Below, piece by piece: positions 7,287-15,490 of a DNA stretch of 64,000 nt. The position numbers and the translations under genes were made by a program. A model generated the notes under the pieces. The model searched no databases and was not told where the DNA came from. It was given only the letters and a program-made list of their open reading frames with translations. Every line of letters begins with the position of its first letter. The first letter of the stretch is position 1. The DNA lies in contig JAXMHH010000006.1 of the NCBI GenBank assembly GCA_046346845.1, forward strand, positions 124,001 to 188,000, given 5' to 3'. This DNA is from DSSB01 sp046346845. GTDB lineage: Bacteria > UBA10199 > DSSB01.

Positions 7287-8186
7287 CTTCGGGCTGAGAT
7301 GCCCTTTTCTGTGAGGCTATATTCGAACCGCCGACTCCCTGAATGCCATTTCAAAAAGTGTTTCTCATTACCAAAAACAACAAACCAAAACCCTTAAAAT
7401 AATCATGACCTGACTTATTGATCCTCACCGTCGTGATGGTCACTGTAAGGTCAATTTTGGGTCGGTTTTTGTCTCTTTCGGTGGTAATATATTAGTGAAG
7501 GAAGTCGGGTAAATGTTTCGGCTGTCTGCAGACAAAATTTTCTTCGAATTCGTCTCTCATTTTCTCCGAATTATGGTATCGGAGTGGTAACCGGGTGGTA
7601 ACGAAAAGGATGTGCTTGCCCGGATCGGCAACAGGAGGTCGCCCAAATATTTCGTCATTTTTCTCAGTAAAAGTGGTAATAGAGTGGTCATGAAAAAATA
7701 CTCATCAATCTTATAAGCTGTCATTTCCCCACGACTTTTTGTTATTCAACTGCAACGACGATTAAAATTTATTCTGTTTTTCTTCCTCCTGCTCCTCGCT
7801 TCCCCTTTGGCGGGCTCTCTTTAAAGAAAGAGAATTCCTGACGATTTAGAAAATTATTTAAATAGTTTTTTTCTTAAAAAATACTTATAATTCGATAAGT
7901 TGGCGTATTTTCAGTCCAATGTTTTATAATCAAAACCTTTTCGAGCCAATTCTTTGGAACCTTTTGACCAATTTCCCTGCCTCGTTGTAGGCCTTAGGTT
8001 AATTGTTTCTCAATCGATATTTCTCAAAGTGAGGATTGGTTGTAAAAGGCGAGGTCAAAAGTGGAAGAGAATTTTTCTTGAATACCACCTTAGCAACTCC
8101 AAAATTTAATTTAATACAATTTCAGAATTTTTTTGGCCCAGCCTTCAATATCGATAGAGCCAAATGAAAAATATTTTTTGGATATT
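7287..8186. other. 900-bp intergenic region with degenerate element-end sequence
   Basis: No gene is supported. At about 7310-7350 there is a tRNA-like fragment (ggctatattcgaaccgccga followed by ctccctg) that resembles a tRNA T arm and could be a decayed attachment site. At 7440-7510 a weak third copy of the element-end repeat is seen, and several ggtggtaa-type boxes follow to 7690. From 7780 the sequence is very AT-rich and should contain the promoter of the restriction-modification operon. Confidence 0.4.
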
Positions 8187-10004
8187 ATGAAACCTAACCC
8201 TAAAAAAATAATAATTCCTCCGAATTTTGAATTTGTTAGGCCAGACGGACCTGGGCTTTATCTACATTGGGATGGTAGAAAACTTTACCGCACCCGTTTG
8301 CCTGCACCTCGTGTACTCGAACCCGTTTCTGCTCTCTCCTTTGAAAATAATAATGAAAATAAAATAATTGAAGGTGACAACCTTCAAGTGATGATTTCTC
8401 TAAGATCACAATATCGGGGGAGCGTTGATGTAGCTTATCTCGATCCTCCATACAATACAGGTAAAAACGACTTTTGGTATTCAGATCGTCGTTATAAAGA
8501 TCCTGATGCTGAATCAAATGATGGACAATATGTAACTAACGAAGATGGAGGACGGCATACAAAGTGGCTTAACTTTATGGGCCCCAGGCTCTATTTGACT
8601 TGGGATCTTTTGGCAGACCATGGAATTTGCTTTGTATCAATCAATGACATCGAGCTTTTCAGGCTCGGATTGTTAATGGATGAAATCTTCGGTGAACATA
8701 ATCGAGTGGGAGTCATTGTTTGGAAACAGGCCACGGACAATAATCCAACTAGGATTGCAGTTGGTCACGAGTACATTCTTTGTTACGCAAAAAACATCGA
8801 GGAAATCCCTACTTCTTGGAAGGGACATAGCGAAGCCAAGAGATGGCTGATGGACAAATATGAGGAACTTAGAAAAACGAAACTGGGCCTAAAAGATCTC
8901 GAGTCGGAATTTAAGTCAGCAATTAAAAAGCATGTTCAGAAGTATAATGCGGCTATCGAGCGAGGTGAGCCGACTGATCTTATAGATTTAGGTACATTGG
9001 ACAGGTACTGGCATGTCGATAAAAAAGGGCCATACGCAGCGAATCGGAATACAGATAACCCTGGGAAGCCCGGGTATTTCTACGACATCATTCATCCTAA
9101 AACCGGAAAGGTCTGTCAAAAACCCACGAATGGTTACAGGTTTTCTCCGGAAACGATGCAGCAACTTCAGAAGGAAGATGCAATTATTTATGGTAAGGAT
9201 CACACGCAATTAGTACAGTTGAAAAAGCACCTGAAGGATATTCATCCCCCCTTACGTAGTGTAATTGAGCGTGATGCTAGAGCCGGGGCAAATGTTCTAA
9301 AAAAACTTTTTCCAAAAGGCGCCCAGCAATTTAAAAACCCTAAGCCAGTAGAGCTAATCCAGGAGCTAATTGAATACGCTGGCGAGAAAGATTGCCTGGT
9401 TTTAGATCCTTTTGCAGGATCAGGCACAACGGCTCATGCCGTGCTTAGGCTTAATGCCCGCGATAAAGGAACAAGACGGTTTATTTTGATTGAAGAGGGT
9501 ACTCCTCAGCATCGTTATTGCCGTACTGTTACCGCCCCAAGAGTGGTTTCGGCAGTAAAGCATGAGAAATTATCCGGAGGATTTCAGTTCTTTGAAACGG
9601 GGCGGCGGCTTAACCGAGCTGCTATTCTGGAACTTGAAAGAGAAGCTATCGCTAATCTTATTATACAAACAGACGTTACTGGAGCAGGTCGAGGAATAAC
9701 TCGTATTTCCGGTAAACATATTATTGGTCATAATTTAAGAAAAGAAGCGATATGTCTTCGTTGGAATGGCAGAAATGGAAGCGTGATTACCCGTGAAGTT
9801 CTCATAGAAATGTTTGAAGAGGCGAAAGGGAGAAAACTAAATAAACCCCTTCGTGTTTATGGTTCAACTTGCCTTGTTGGAGAAACTGAATCATTCCGGT
9901 TTTGTCAAATACCAGATGAAATCTTGGCAGCCTTACAGATTATAGAAAGTGAAGGTGGCGAACAGTTAATGGCCACCTTAGAGAAGGAAGATTATAGTGT
10001 TTGA
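8187..10004 (+). CDS. mod: Type III-like DNA methyltransferase (Mod subunit)
   Basis: The protein (605 residues from the ATG at 8187; a TTG start at 8133 would add 18) is an amino-methyltransferase of the beta class. Motif IV DPPYNTG lies at about residues 90-96 (VDVAYLDPPYNTGKNDF), and the AdoMet-binding motif I LDPFAGSGTT at about 408-417. This order (IV before I) is characteristic of type III Mod and related adenine methyltransferases. It overlaps the helicase gene by 8 bp, so the two form an operon. Expected roles are sequence recognition and protective N6-adenine methylation. Confidence 0.88.
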   Translation: MKPNPKKIIIPPNFEFVRPDGPGLYLHWDGRKLYRTRLPAPRVLEPVSALSFENNNENKIIEGDNLQVMISLRSQYRGSVDVAYLDPPYNTGKNDFWYSDRRYKDPDAESNDGQYVTNEDGGRHTKWLNFMGPRLYLTWDLLADHGICFVSINDIELFRLGLLMDEIFGEHNRVGVIVWKQATDNNPTRIAVGHEYILCYAKNIEEIPTSWKGHSEAKRWLMDKYEELRKTKLGLKDLESEFKSAIKKHVQKYNAAIERGEPTDLIDLGTLDRYWHVDKKGPYAANRNTDNPGKPGYFYDIIHPKTGKVCQKPTNGYRFSPETMQQLQKEDAIIYGKDHTQLVQLKKHLKDIHPPLRSVIERDARAGANVLKKLFPKGAQQFKNPKPVELIQELIEYAGEKDCLVLDPFAGSGTTAHAVLRLNARDKGTRRFILIEEGTPQHRYCRTVTAPRVVSAVKHEKLSGGFQFFETGRRLNRAAILELEREAIANLIIQTDVTGAGRGITRISGKHIIGHNLRKEAICLRWNGRNGSVITREVLIEMFEEAKGRKLNKPLRVYGSTCLVGETESFRFCQIPDEILAALQIIESEGGEQLMATLEKEDYSV

Positions 10005-12381
10005 CAAACCATTCAAGTTATTTCCTTTTCAAGAAGAGGCCGCAACTAAACTTCTTTCTGCAAGTTTGGCTTGGATTGGTCAAGCTGCTAAATTTGGCCA
10101 TCCACGCTTTGGATCGGCAATTATTCCTTTTTTAGGACAGCTTAAGGCAGTTACTGGATCCGGCAAGACACCAATTCTTGCAAAAGTAGTTTCTGGACTT
10201 GGTAATGGTGTCGTTTTGTGGACAAGTCGTTCTAGCGCAGTTGTTGAACAAACATATAATAATTTACGTGGAAAATATCGCGAATTGCTCCCTCGAAAGG
10301 ATATTGAAGTTATTCGAGATATTCCAGGTCACGCAGCCTGGCGTAAACTTATAGATTCCAAAGCGGGTTTAACAATATGGTTGCTTACGGTGGCTTCTTG
10401 GAATGAGGCAGAGAGTGCCGCAGGGAGCGGTTCGGCAGAAGCGCGATTAAATCTCCACAGAATTCATCCAGATTGGTCAGGTGAAAGGTCACCATGGGAT
10501 CAAATTCGAAACGATTTACAACGACCAATATGGGTAGTTTCGGACGAAAGTCATAATCAAAGTAGTGTTCAGCTTGATCAGCTCGTGGATCTACGCCCTA
10601 AGGGATTTTTTATGGCGTCTGCGACGCCATTGCAAACCGATCTATTTCGAAAATGGGCTGATACACTTACAAATGATCCAACCTGGCAGGATCTTTACAA
10701 ACAAAGTCTTGTATCAGTGCCAACCCGTGAAGTCGTAGAAGCAGAACTTTTAAAAACAACAATTGAATTTATCGATTTTAACAGTGGAACGGAGGAATCC
10801 CTTGATGGTGTGTTAAATGCAATGGGGCAGCTTGATCAGGCGGTAAAAAAGGAAAGAGTTGGAATAAACCCTCGAGCTATTTATGTTGTTCAGCAGAGTA
10901 ACGTGCCTCGCGGTTCAATTGAGGAAGCTCGTCCAGTAATTATTTGGCGTTATCTTCGATCCAAAAAAGTACCAAATGAAGAAATTGCCATTTACACCGA
11001 TACAAAATTTCTTCCTCCGGATGCGCAAAAAATCTCCTCCCTCTCTCAACTGCGGCCTCATCACAAACACATAATATTTAATCAAACCTTGCAAGAAGGT
11101 TGGGATGACCCTGAGGCGTATGTTTGCTACTTCGATGGGGTAACAAAATCCTTTATTAGAATTCGGCAAATTGTTGGAAGGATACTACGTCAACCCGAAG
11201 CTCGACACCACGTCGGTGAAAGACTTAATACCGCAACAATTATTCTTAAAACACCAGCTGCTTCGTATGAGACAGTAGTCGAAGAATTAAAAACTGAACT
11301 GCGATTATATGCGCCTGCTGATGAACCAGATTTTGTTCCTATCAAGGTAAAAACTAGAAAGGACCCCCTGCCAGCTATTTCTTTCAGGGCTAAATTAACG
11401 AAAAAAATCTCGTTACCTCGATATGCGGTAAAAGCTCCTGACATGACTGACCCAATAAAATATATAAAAAGTGAATCAAGTCGTGCATGGGCTGCCGAGG
11501 ACCTTGATGCCCCGGGTCTCGGACATCTAAAAGTTATCTCTTTAGAAAATGAGAAAAAGGAACGTGAGGAGCTTTTGGAAGTTATTCGTAGTGCCAGATC
11601 TGAAAATGGCATTTTTCTTCGACGTGCTATTCAACAAAGAAATCGCTCCTGCTGCAATGCCTTGCATCCTGATTTTTTTAACGGCTCTGCTTTTCAACAA
11701 CATTCATGCCAAGGATCAACGGCTCAGAAGAAGCTTTTGGAATTAGCTGAAGGTATCGTTAGCTATTACGAAGATCATGCAGAATATGAATACGATCCTG
11801 ATCCTGAAAAAGTAATTTGGAAGGTTGGTGAACATAGGCCTAGAAACAGTGATTTAATTAAGTTTAAGCATTCTGCGCATCCATCTTATTCCAAAGGAGA
11901 TTTTAACAAGGACGAATTAGAATTTGCAATTTCGTTAGATCGCATAAATATAGGCCTTTGGTTACGGAATCCACCAACTCCAGGTTTAGGATACAGCATT
12001 CCGCTTACCGCCAAATTAGGTGATTCCAGCGCTTTTTATCCTGATTTTCTATGGTGGGTTGGTCCAACATGTTGGGCAATTGATACAACAGGTGCCTATC
12101 TGCTCAACGGCAAGATCAGAGGAAAGTTGCTAGCCTTGGATAACCCGCGTGTCGCTCTTGCCGTACGTGGAAAATTCAATATAAAGAAAGAAACAGTTGA
12201 GGGAGACACTGGGTGGAGTCTTGTAACCGCAAGGCCTTATCTTTCTCCAAACGTAGAATACGATGATAACCTGCAATCCCTCCTTTTGAAATTTAGTAAA
12301 AAAGGTTCCAGTAAGGGAAGCCAATCTATTAGTAATCCGAAGAAGAGTAAAAAGATTGGAAAAGGACGAAGGCGAGCCTGA
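9997..12381 (+). CDS. res: Type III-like restriction subunit, DEAD/DEAH-type helicase with C-terminal nuclease-like region
   Basis: The 794-residue protein starts at a GTG overlapping the methyltransferase stop. Superfamily 2 helicase motifs are clear: Walker A region VTGSGKTPILAKV (about residues 52-64), SDESHNQ in the DEAH position (about 182-188), ASATP (about 205-209), then GWDDPEAY and QIVGRILRQP (motif VI, about 390-400). The C-terminal part has FYPDFLWWV and AIDTTG, in the place of the PD-(D/E)XK nuclease of Res proteins, but the usual catalytic Lys is a Thr here. With Mod it should form an ATP-dependent restriction-modification system, or a non-cleaving variant. Confidence 0.85.
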   Translation: MFDKPFKLFPFQEEAATKLLSASLAWIGQAAKFGHPRFGSAIIPFLGQLKAVTGSGKTPILAKVVSGLGNGVVLWTSRSSAVVEQTYNNLRGKYRELLPRKDIEVIRDIPGHAAWRKLIDSKAGLTIWLLTVASWNEAESAAGSGSAEARLNLHRIHPDWSGERSPWDQIRNDLQRPIWVVSDESHNQSSVQLDQLVDLRPKGFFMASATPLQTDLFRKWADTLTNDPTWQDLYKQSLVSVPTREVVEAELLKTTIEFIDFNSGTEESLDGVLNAMGQLDQAVKKERVGINPRAIYVVQQSNVPRGSIEEARPVIIWRYLRSKKVPNEEIAIYTDTKFLPPDAQKISSLSQLRPHHKHIIFNQTLQEGWDDPEAYVCYFDGVTKSFIRIRQIVGRILRQPEARHHVGERLNTATIILKTPAASYETVVEELKTELRLYAPADEPDFVPIKVKTRKDPLPAISFRAKLTKKISLPRYAVKAPDMTDPIKYIKSESSRAWAAEDLDAPGLGHLKVISLENEKKEREELLEVIRSARSENGIFLRRAIQQRNRSCCNALHPDFFNGSAFQQHSCQGSTAQKKLLELAEGIVSYYEDHAEYEYDPDPEKVIWKVGEHRPRNSDLIKFKHSAHPSYSKGDFNKDELEFAISLDRINIGLWLRNPPTPGLGYSIPLTAKLGDSSAFYPDFLWWVGPTCWAIDTTGAYLLNGKIRGKLLALDNPRVALAVRGKFNIKKETVEGDTGWSLVTARPYLSPNVEYDDNLQSLLLKFSKKGSSKGSQSISNPKKSKKIGKGRRRA

Positions 12382-12544
12382 TGATTTGATAAACCTCGTT
12401 CTCTTTTCCGATTCGATTTTGGGACTCTTTCAAGGATACATGGGCAGAATCAGATCTAATCAAGCTCAATAAGGTTTTAATTCAAGGTCTCCCTCATCGC
12501 ATAAGTAATTCTTCCGTAAATTTATTATCCATTGTCTCCCTTCC

Positions 12545-12659
12545 GGTTGGCGATTATCTTGCCGGCAGGGGCCATCATCAAGGCCTGCGCCATCCCGCTT
12601 CGCGGGACGTCACATTCCTTGATTTAGATGCCCTGATCCCGCCGGCAAGATCGCCAACC
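12545..12659. other. Nested cloverleaf-like inverted repeat
   Basis: Outer arms ggttggcgat...cttgccggcaggg (12545-12570) and cccgccggcaagatcgccaa (from 12638, ending cc at 12659) pair over about 22 bp with a small bulge. Inside are a second stem (atcaagg with ccttgat) and a tight hairpin tcccgc-ttc-gcggga (12593-12607). The structure lies between the restriction gene and the DUF6876 gene. It could be a small non-autonomous element, a transfer origin or a structured leader; the sequence alone does not decide. Confidence 0.6.
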
Positions 12660-12667
12660 TTTTTCGA

Positions 12668-12703
12668 TTTGTTTGTAACTGGTGTCGTGAAGTTACAAAC
12701 AAA
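12668..12703 (+). promoter_or_regulatory. Perfect 13-bp hairpin upstream of the DUF6876 gene
   Basis: tttgtttgtaact (12668-12680) pairs perfectly with agttacaaacaaa (12691-12703) across a 10-nt loop. It ends 20 bp before the ATG at 12724 and directly precedes the aaaggagat ribosome-binding site. An operator or an RNA element affecting translation of the gene is likely. Confidence 0.6.
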
Positions 12704-12723
12704 CTCAAAAAAGGAGATAGAAA

Positions 12724-13089
12724 ATGGAAAACAAAACAATCAGCAAAATCGAATTGGCCCAATTCACAGGAACCGAAAACTACTACCGATATCACAACAT
12801 GCTATTGACCGATGGCGCCTATTACCTAGCTGAAAAAGCGGGTTGTTTCTGGCTCATGGATGTCATTTATAGCCACAACCTTGAAAACCGTTGGTTCGGG
12901 AAAGAAGACTTCATCACTTGCAAACTCACCGTCCAGGATTCCCTTGGAGATGTTGAATTCGACGACGGAAACGGAAATATTCTGGCCAACCAACACATAC
13001 CGTTTACCGACTTCCCTCTTGATAATATCCAGCTATATATCGTCCGAGGAGACCGCCAATTCGTTGTCATGCTGCCTGGCGAATACTGA
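12724..13089 (+). CDS. DUF6876-like protein
   Basis: The 121-residue protein has a strong ribosome-binding site (aaaggagatagaaa). Its pattern (LAQFTGTENYYRY, then LLTDGAYYLAEKAGCFWLMD at about 29-47, then a beta-rich C-terminal half) matches the DUF6876 family, small proteins common on plasmids and conjugative elements. No biochemical function is established. The gene is preceded by a cloverleaf-like repeat and a perfect hairpin, so expression is probably regulated. It ends at a shared terminator, convergent with the SIR2-like gene. Confidence 0.75.
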   Translation: MENKTISKIELAQFTGTENYYRYHNMLLTDGAYYLAEKAGCFWLMDVIYSHNLENRWFGKEDFITCKLTVQDSLGDVEFDDGNGNILANQHIPFTDFPLDNIQLYIVRGDRQFVVMLPGEY

Positions 13090-13107
13090 GCCGGGCAGTA
13101 CTTTTTA
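13072..13107 (+). terminator. Terminator overlapping the DUF6876 stop codon
   Basis: ctgcctggc and gccgggcag form a stem around gaatactga (which contains the stop codon), followed by tacttttt. It separates this gene from the convergent SIR2-like gene ending at 13148. Confidence 0.6.
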
Positions 13108-13147
13108 TGGTCATTGACGACAAATCAGTCCCCGTTAAAGGTACCTA

Positions 13148-14146
13148 TTATTCTATTGGAAATTCCAACGAGGCCCACCGTGCAAAGGTATATGGAATTG
13201 GGGTGAAACTAATAGAGGGAAAACGTTCTTTTATACGGTTAAGAATCTCATGCGCATTAGGGGTGATTACTATCAATGAGACGCCTCCTGTTTGGCTAAG
13301 TTGCAGAAGTATAGGCTCATAAGATGCTCGATCCAATTCATTGAAAGCATAACCGATCGATACCACGCATTTAGATTGCGCCATTAAACTCAATGCTTTT
13401 TCATAACTTTTACGGATGAACTCTTCTTTTACAAATTTTGCCTTACTTGGCACTGGTGCAATGATTCGCTTCGGAATTTCCCCATCTGAGATCGGATCTC
13501 CTAAAGAATGGGATGATCGTGAGTTCATCGGAAATCGGTTTCCAATGCTTCCCGGATCGCATTTAAAAACAGACGATTCACGTTTCTCCATCCACATCGT
13601 CCCGTCCCGCTGATCCAAGTCAAAAGAAGATTCATATACGCAAAGAGACCCATGCAGATGTAAAATTAAGTTCGTAGAAGAAAGGTTTTTTGTTGGATAT
13701 CCAACCTCAACAGGCACTCCATAACCGTCGTGTGGATACCACCGCTTTCGTCTTACCAAGAAACACTCGGGGAATGAATCATAGTTGAACGTAACAAAAT
13801 GCGAGGTGGAGAAATGATCGAAAAATCGTGCGTAGATAGTAGGGTTGTTATCCCGGATCTCGTTTGGAAGATAATAATCACATTTGAAAAGATGCGAACA
13901 TAAATTCTGAATTGGAATATAATTTTCTCTATCTAGCTCTTCCTGTAGGCGATTCTCTATAGAAATAGTTCTGCCGATCTCTGTTGGGAAACAAATACCC
14001 CATAATTCATTTACAGTTGGGTAGGATACTGCAATTGGAAACCGGCCGATATATATTGAGTTTCCAAAGAGTGGTCCTGCCGCCGCCGCAGCGTCACAAT
14101 TAAATCCAGCACCTAAAAGGAAGATAGGAGAGTTCATGGGAGCCAT
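13148..14146 (-). CDS. SIR2-like NAD-binding protein
   Basis: The 332-residue protein shows the SIR2-like (SIR2_2) signature in order: LLGAGFN near residues 10-16 for the NAD-binding loop, FVTFNYDS (about 117-124), LHLHGS (about 161-166) with the likely catalytic His, and VSIGYAFNELD (about 264-274). SIR2-like proteins on mobile elements commonly deplete NAD during phage infection (ThsA, DSR and SIR2-HerA families); NADase defence is therefore inferred. It stands alone, with no HerA or Argonaute partner nearby. The small coiled-coil gene at 14203-14472 lies 56 bp upstream on the same strand. Confidence 0.8.
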   Translation of the reverse strand: MAPMNSPIFLLGAGFNCDAAAAAGPLFGNSIYIGRFPIAVSYPTVNELWGICFPTEIGRTISIENRLQEELDRENYIPIQNLCSHLFKCDYYLPNEIRDNNPTIYARFFDHFSTSHFVTFNYDSFPECFLVRRKRWYPHDGYGVPVEVGYPTKNLSSTNLILHLHGSLCVYESSFDLDQRDGTMWMEKRESSVFKCDPGSIGNRFPMNSRSSHSLGDPISDGEIPKRIIAPVPSKAKFVKEEFIRKSYEKALSLMAQSKCVVSIGYAFNELDRASYEPILLQLSQTGGVSLIVITPNAHEILNRIKERFPSISFTPIPYTFARWASLEFPIE

Positions 14147-14202
14147 TTACCAATTCATCAAAACAAGGGTTGGATCCTAACCAGATTATTCAAATATCTG
14201 TG

Positions 14203-14472
14203 CTATTCCAATGAGAATAAATTCCGTTCCTGCTTTTTAGTCAGCCTTTTTTCTATCTCCTGCCCGAACCAGGTCTTTAATTCCTGATCCGATTCCATCC
14301 TTTCCAACATGATCTGCCCGATAATCTTGAGCTTCTGCGCCTCGCTTTTCTGAATTAGGTTAGCCATTCGCTTCTCTTCCTCCCGGAGCATTTCCTGCAA
14401 GGCTTTCAACTTGGCCTGCTTCGAATCCAATCGTTTTCGACGGGCTAAAATTTTTTCACGAGCAATTGCCAC
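14203..14472 (-). CDS. Small charged coiled-coil protein
   Basis: The start is placed at a GTG (14472) because ggaggg lies at ideal distance; a TTG at 14487 would add five residues. The 89-residue product is almost entirely helical and charged (KILARRKRLDSKQAKLKALQ, EEEKRMANLIQKSEAQ), consistent with a coiled coil. No family is recognised. Its position beside the mobilisation module and opposite the RHH protein suggests an accessory mobilisation role, as an inference. Confidence 0.55.
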   Translation of the reverse strand: MAIAREKILARRKRLDSKQAKLKALQEMLREEEKRMANLIQKSEAQKLKIIGQIMLERMESDQELKTWFGQEIEKRLTKKQERNLFSLE

Positions 14473-15133
14473 GATGGGACCCTCCAAGGATTAAGATATA
14501 GGTTGTCCCACCATGGCTCAGCAATTTTGATTCCAACTCTATAGGGGCTGACCCCTATGAAAAAAAAGAGCTTTGGGAACCAACAACCCAATCACTCGTC
14601 CGAAAATCAAACCCAACCGTCCGATTTTCGGTCGCCAGTTCGAAATTTCGCGTTTCTCCCGAGAGGACGCCTTATTAAACCCCTGAATATTTTCTCGCCT
14701 GCATCCCGCGATCAACTTTCCATTTTAGGCCCCTTATTCGCGAACTTTGTTCCCCCTACCCTCCCCTATTAATTTTCCTCATTGTCCCGTTGCTCGTTCC
14801 AAAACCCAATTTCGGAATGATCCTTGCTCAGTGACCTATTCATGTTCCTGATCCCTGCCAATGCCGTACACGCTCCTACGAATGGACCTTCGATGTATGC
14901 CCAAGTCCGTATAAAAAACTGCGCCCGTAAAGATCGGATATGGGCTCCGCCCATGCCCATAATTCCCTACACACCTGACGCAATTCCAGGTCTTGCAATA
15001 ACTAATTGGAAAATAAGGGGAAATTTTCAAAAATCGATGTTTTCAAACCCCCATTTTTTGATCCGATTTTATCGGATTCTCTCCAACCCCATGAAAAATA
15101 ATAACTTTGCGATCGGATAAAATCGGATTTTTT
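14473..15133. promoter_or_regulatory. Divergent intergenic region, candidate oriT and operators
   Basis: The 660-bp gap precedes the RHH-coupling protein-relaxase operon, the usual position of oriT. It contains paired ccgattttcgg / ttcgaaatttcg boxes (14597-14652). It also contains atccgat-ttt-atcggat (15061-15077) and an inverted copy, ccgat-type gataaaatcggat (15116-15128), directly before the RHH start. These are likely RHH operator or relaxosome sites; the nick site cannot be assigned by eye. Confidence 0.5.
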
Positions 15134-15490
15134 ATGCTTCGAAAGTTCTCTCTTCTTCTCCCAATTGAAATTTTTAAGGAGCTTCAGGCCGAGGCCAATC
15201 GTGAAAAGATCTCAATCTCCGATGTCGTTCGAGACAAAATTCTTCGTTCAAAAACTCCGAAGGTAAAAACGTCTTCTCCTCCAATAGAATCAAAATTCGA
15301 AACCCTTCCTAGCATTTCTCCTTTTCCTATCGAGGAATCAAAAATCGACTTATCCCAAATTCATTTCGCTTCGCTCGAAACGCTCTACCTGCTCCGTGAG
15401 TTTTTGTTCGAGCGGAACGCCCAAATCCTCAAACGCGTCGACGACAAGATGGGAAAGCGGTTCGGCAATGAAAGGAAAAGGATTTCATGA
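15134..15490 (+). CDS. Ribbon-helix-helix protein, probable relaxosome accessory
   Basis: The 118-residue product starts at the ATG at 15134 (a TTG nine codons upstream is unlikely). Residues 1-35 have an Arc/MetJ ribbon-helix-helix pattern: a beta strand LRKFSLLLP, helix IEIFKELQAEANREK, and ISISDVVRDKIL. It overlaps the coupling-protein gene by 4 bp. Small RHH proteins at this position (TraY, TrwA) bind oriT and repress their own operon. Palindromes just upstream of the start fit autoregulation. Confidence 0.75.
   Translation: MLRKFSLLLPIEIFKELQAEANREKISISDVVRDKILRSKTPKVKTSSPPIESKFETLPSISPFPIEESKIDLSQIHFASLETLYLLREFLFERNAQILKRVDDKMGKRFGNERKRIS

Noticed and set aside
7310..7350. tRNA gene
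   Set aside because: Only a T-arm-like stretch is visible; acceptor and D arms are absent, so at most a decayed fragment.
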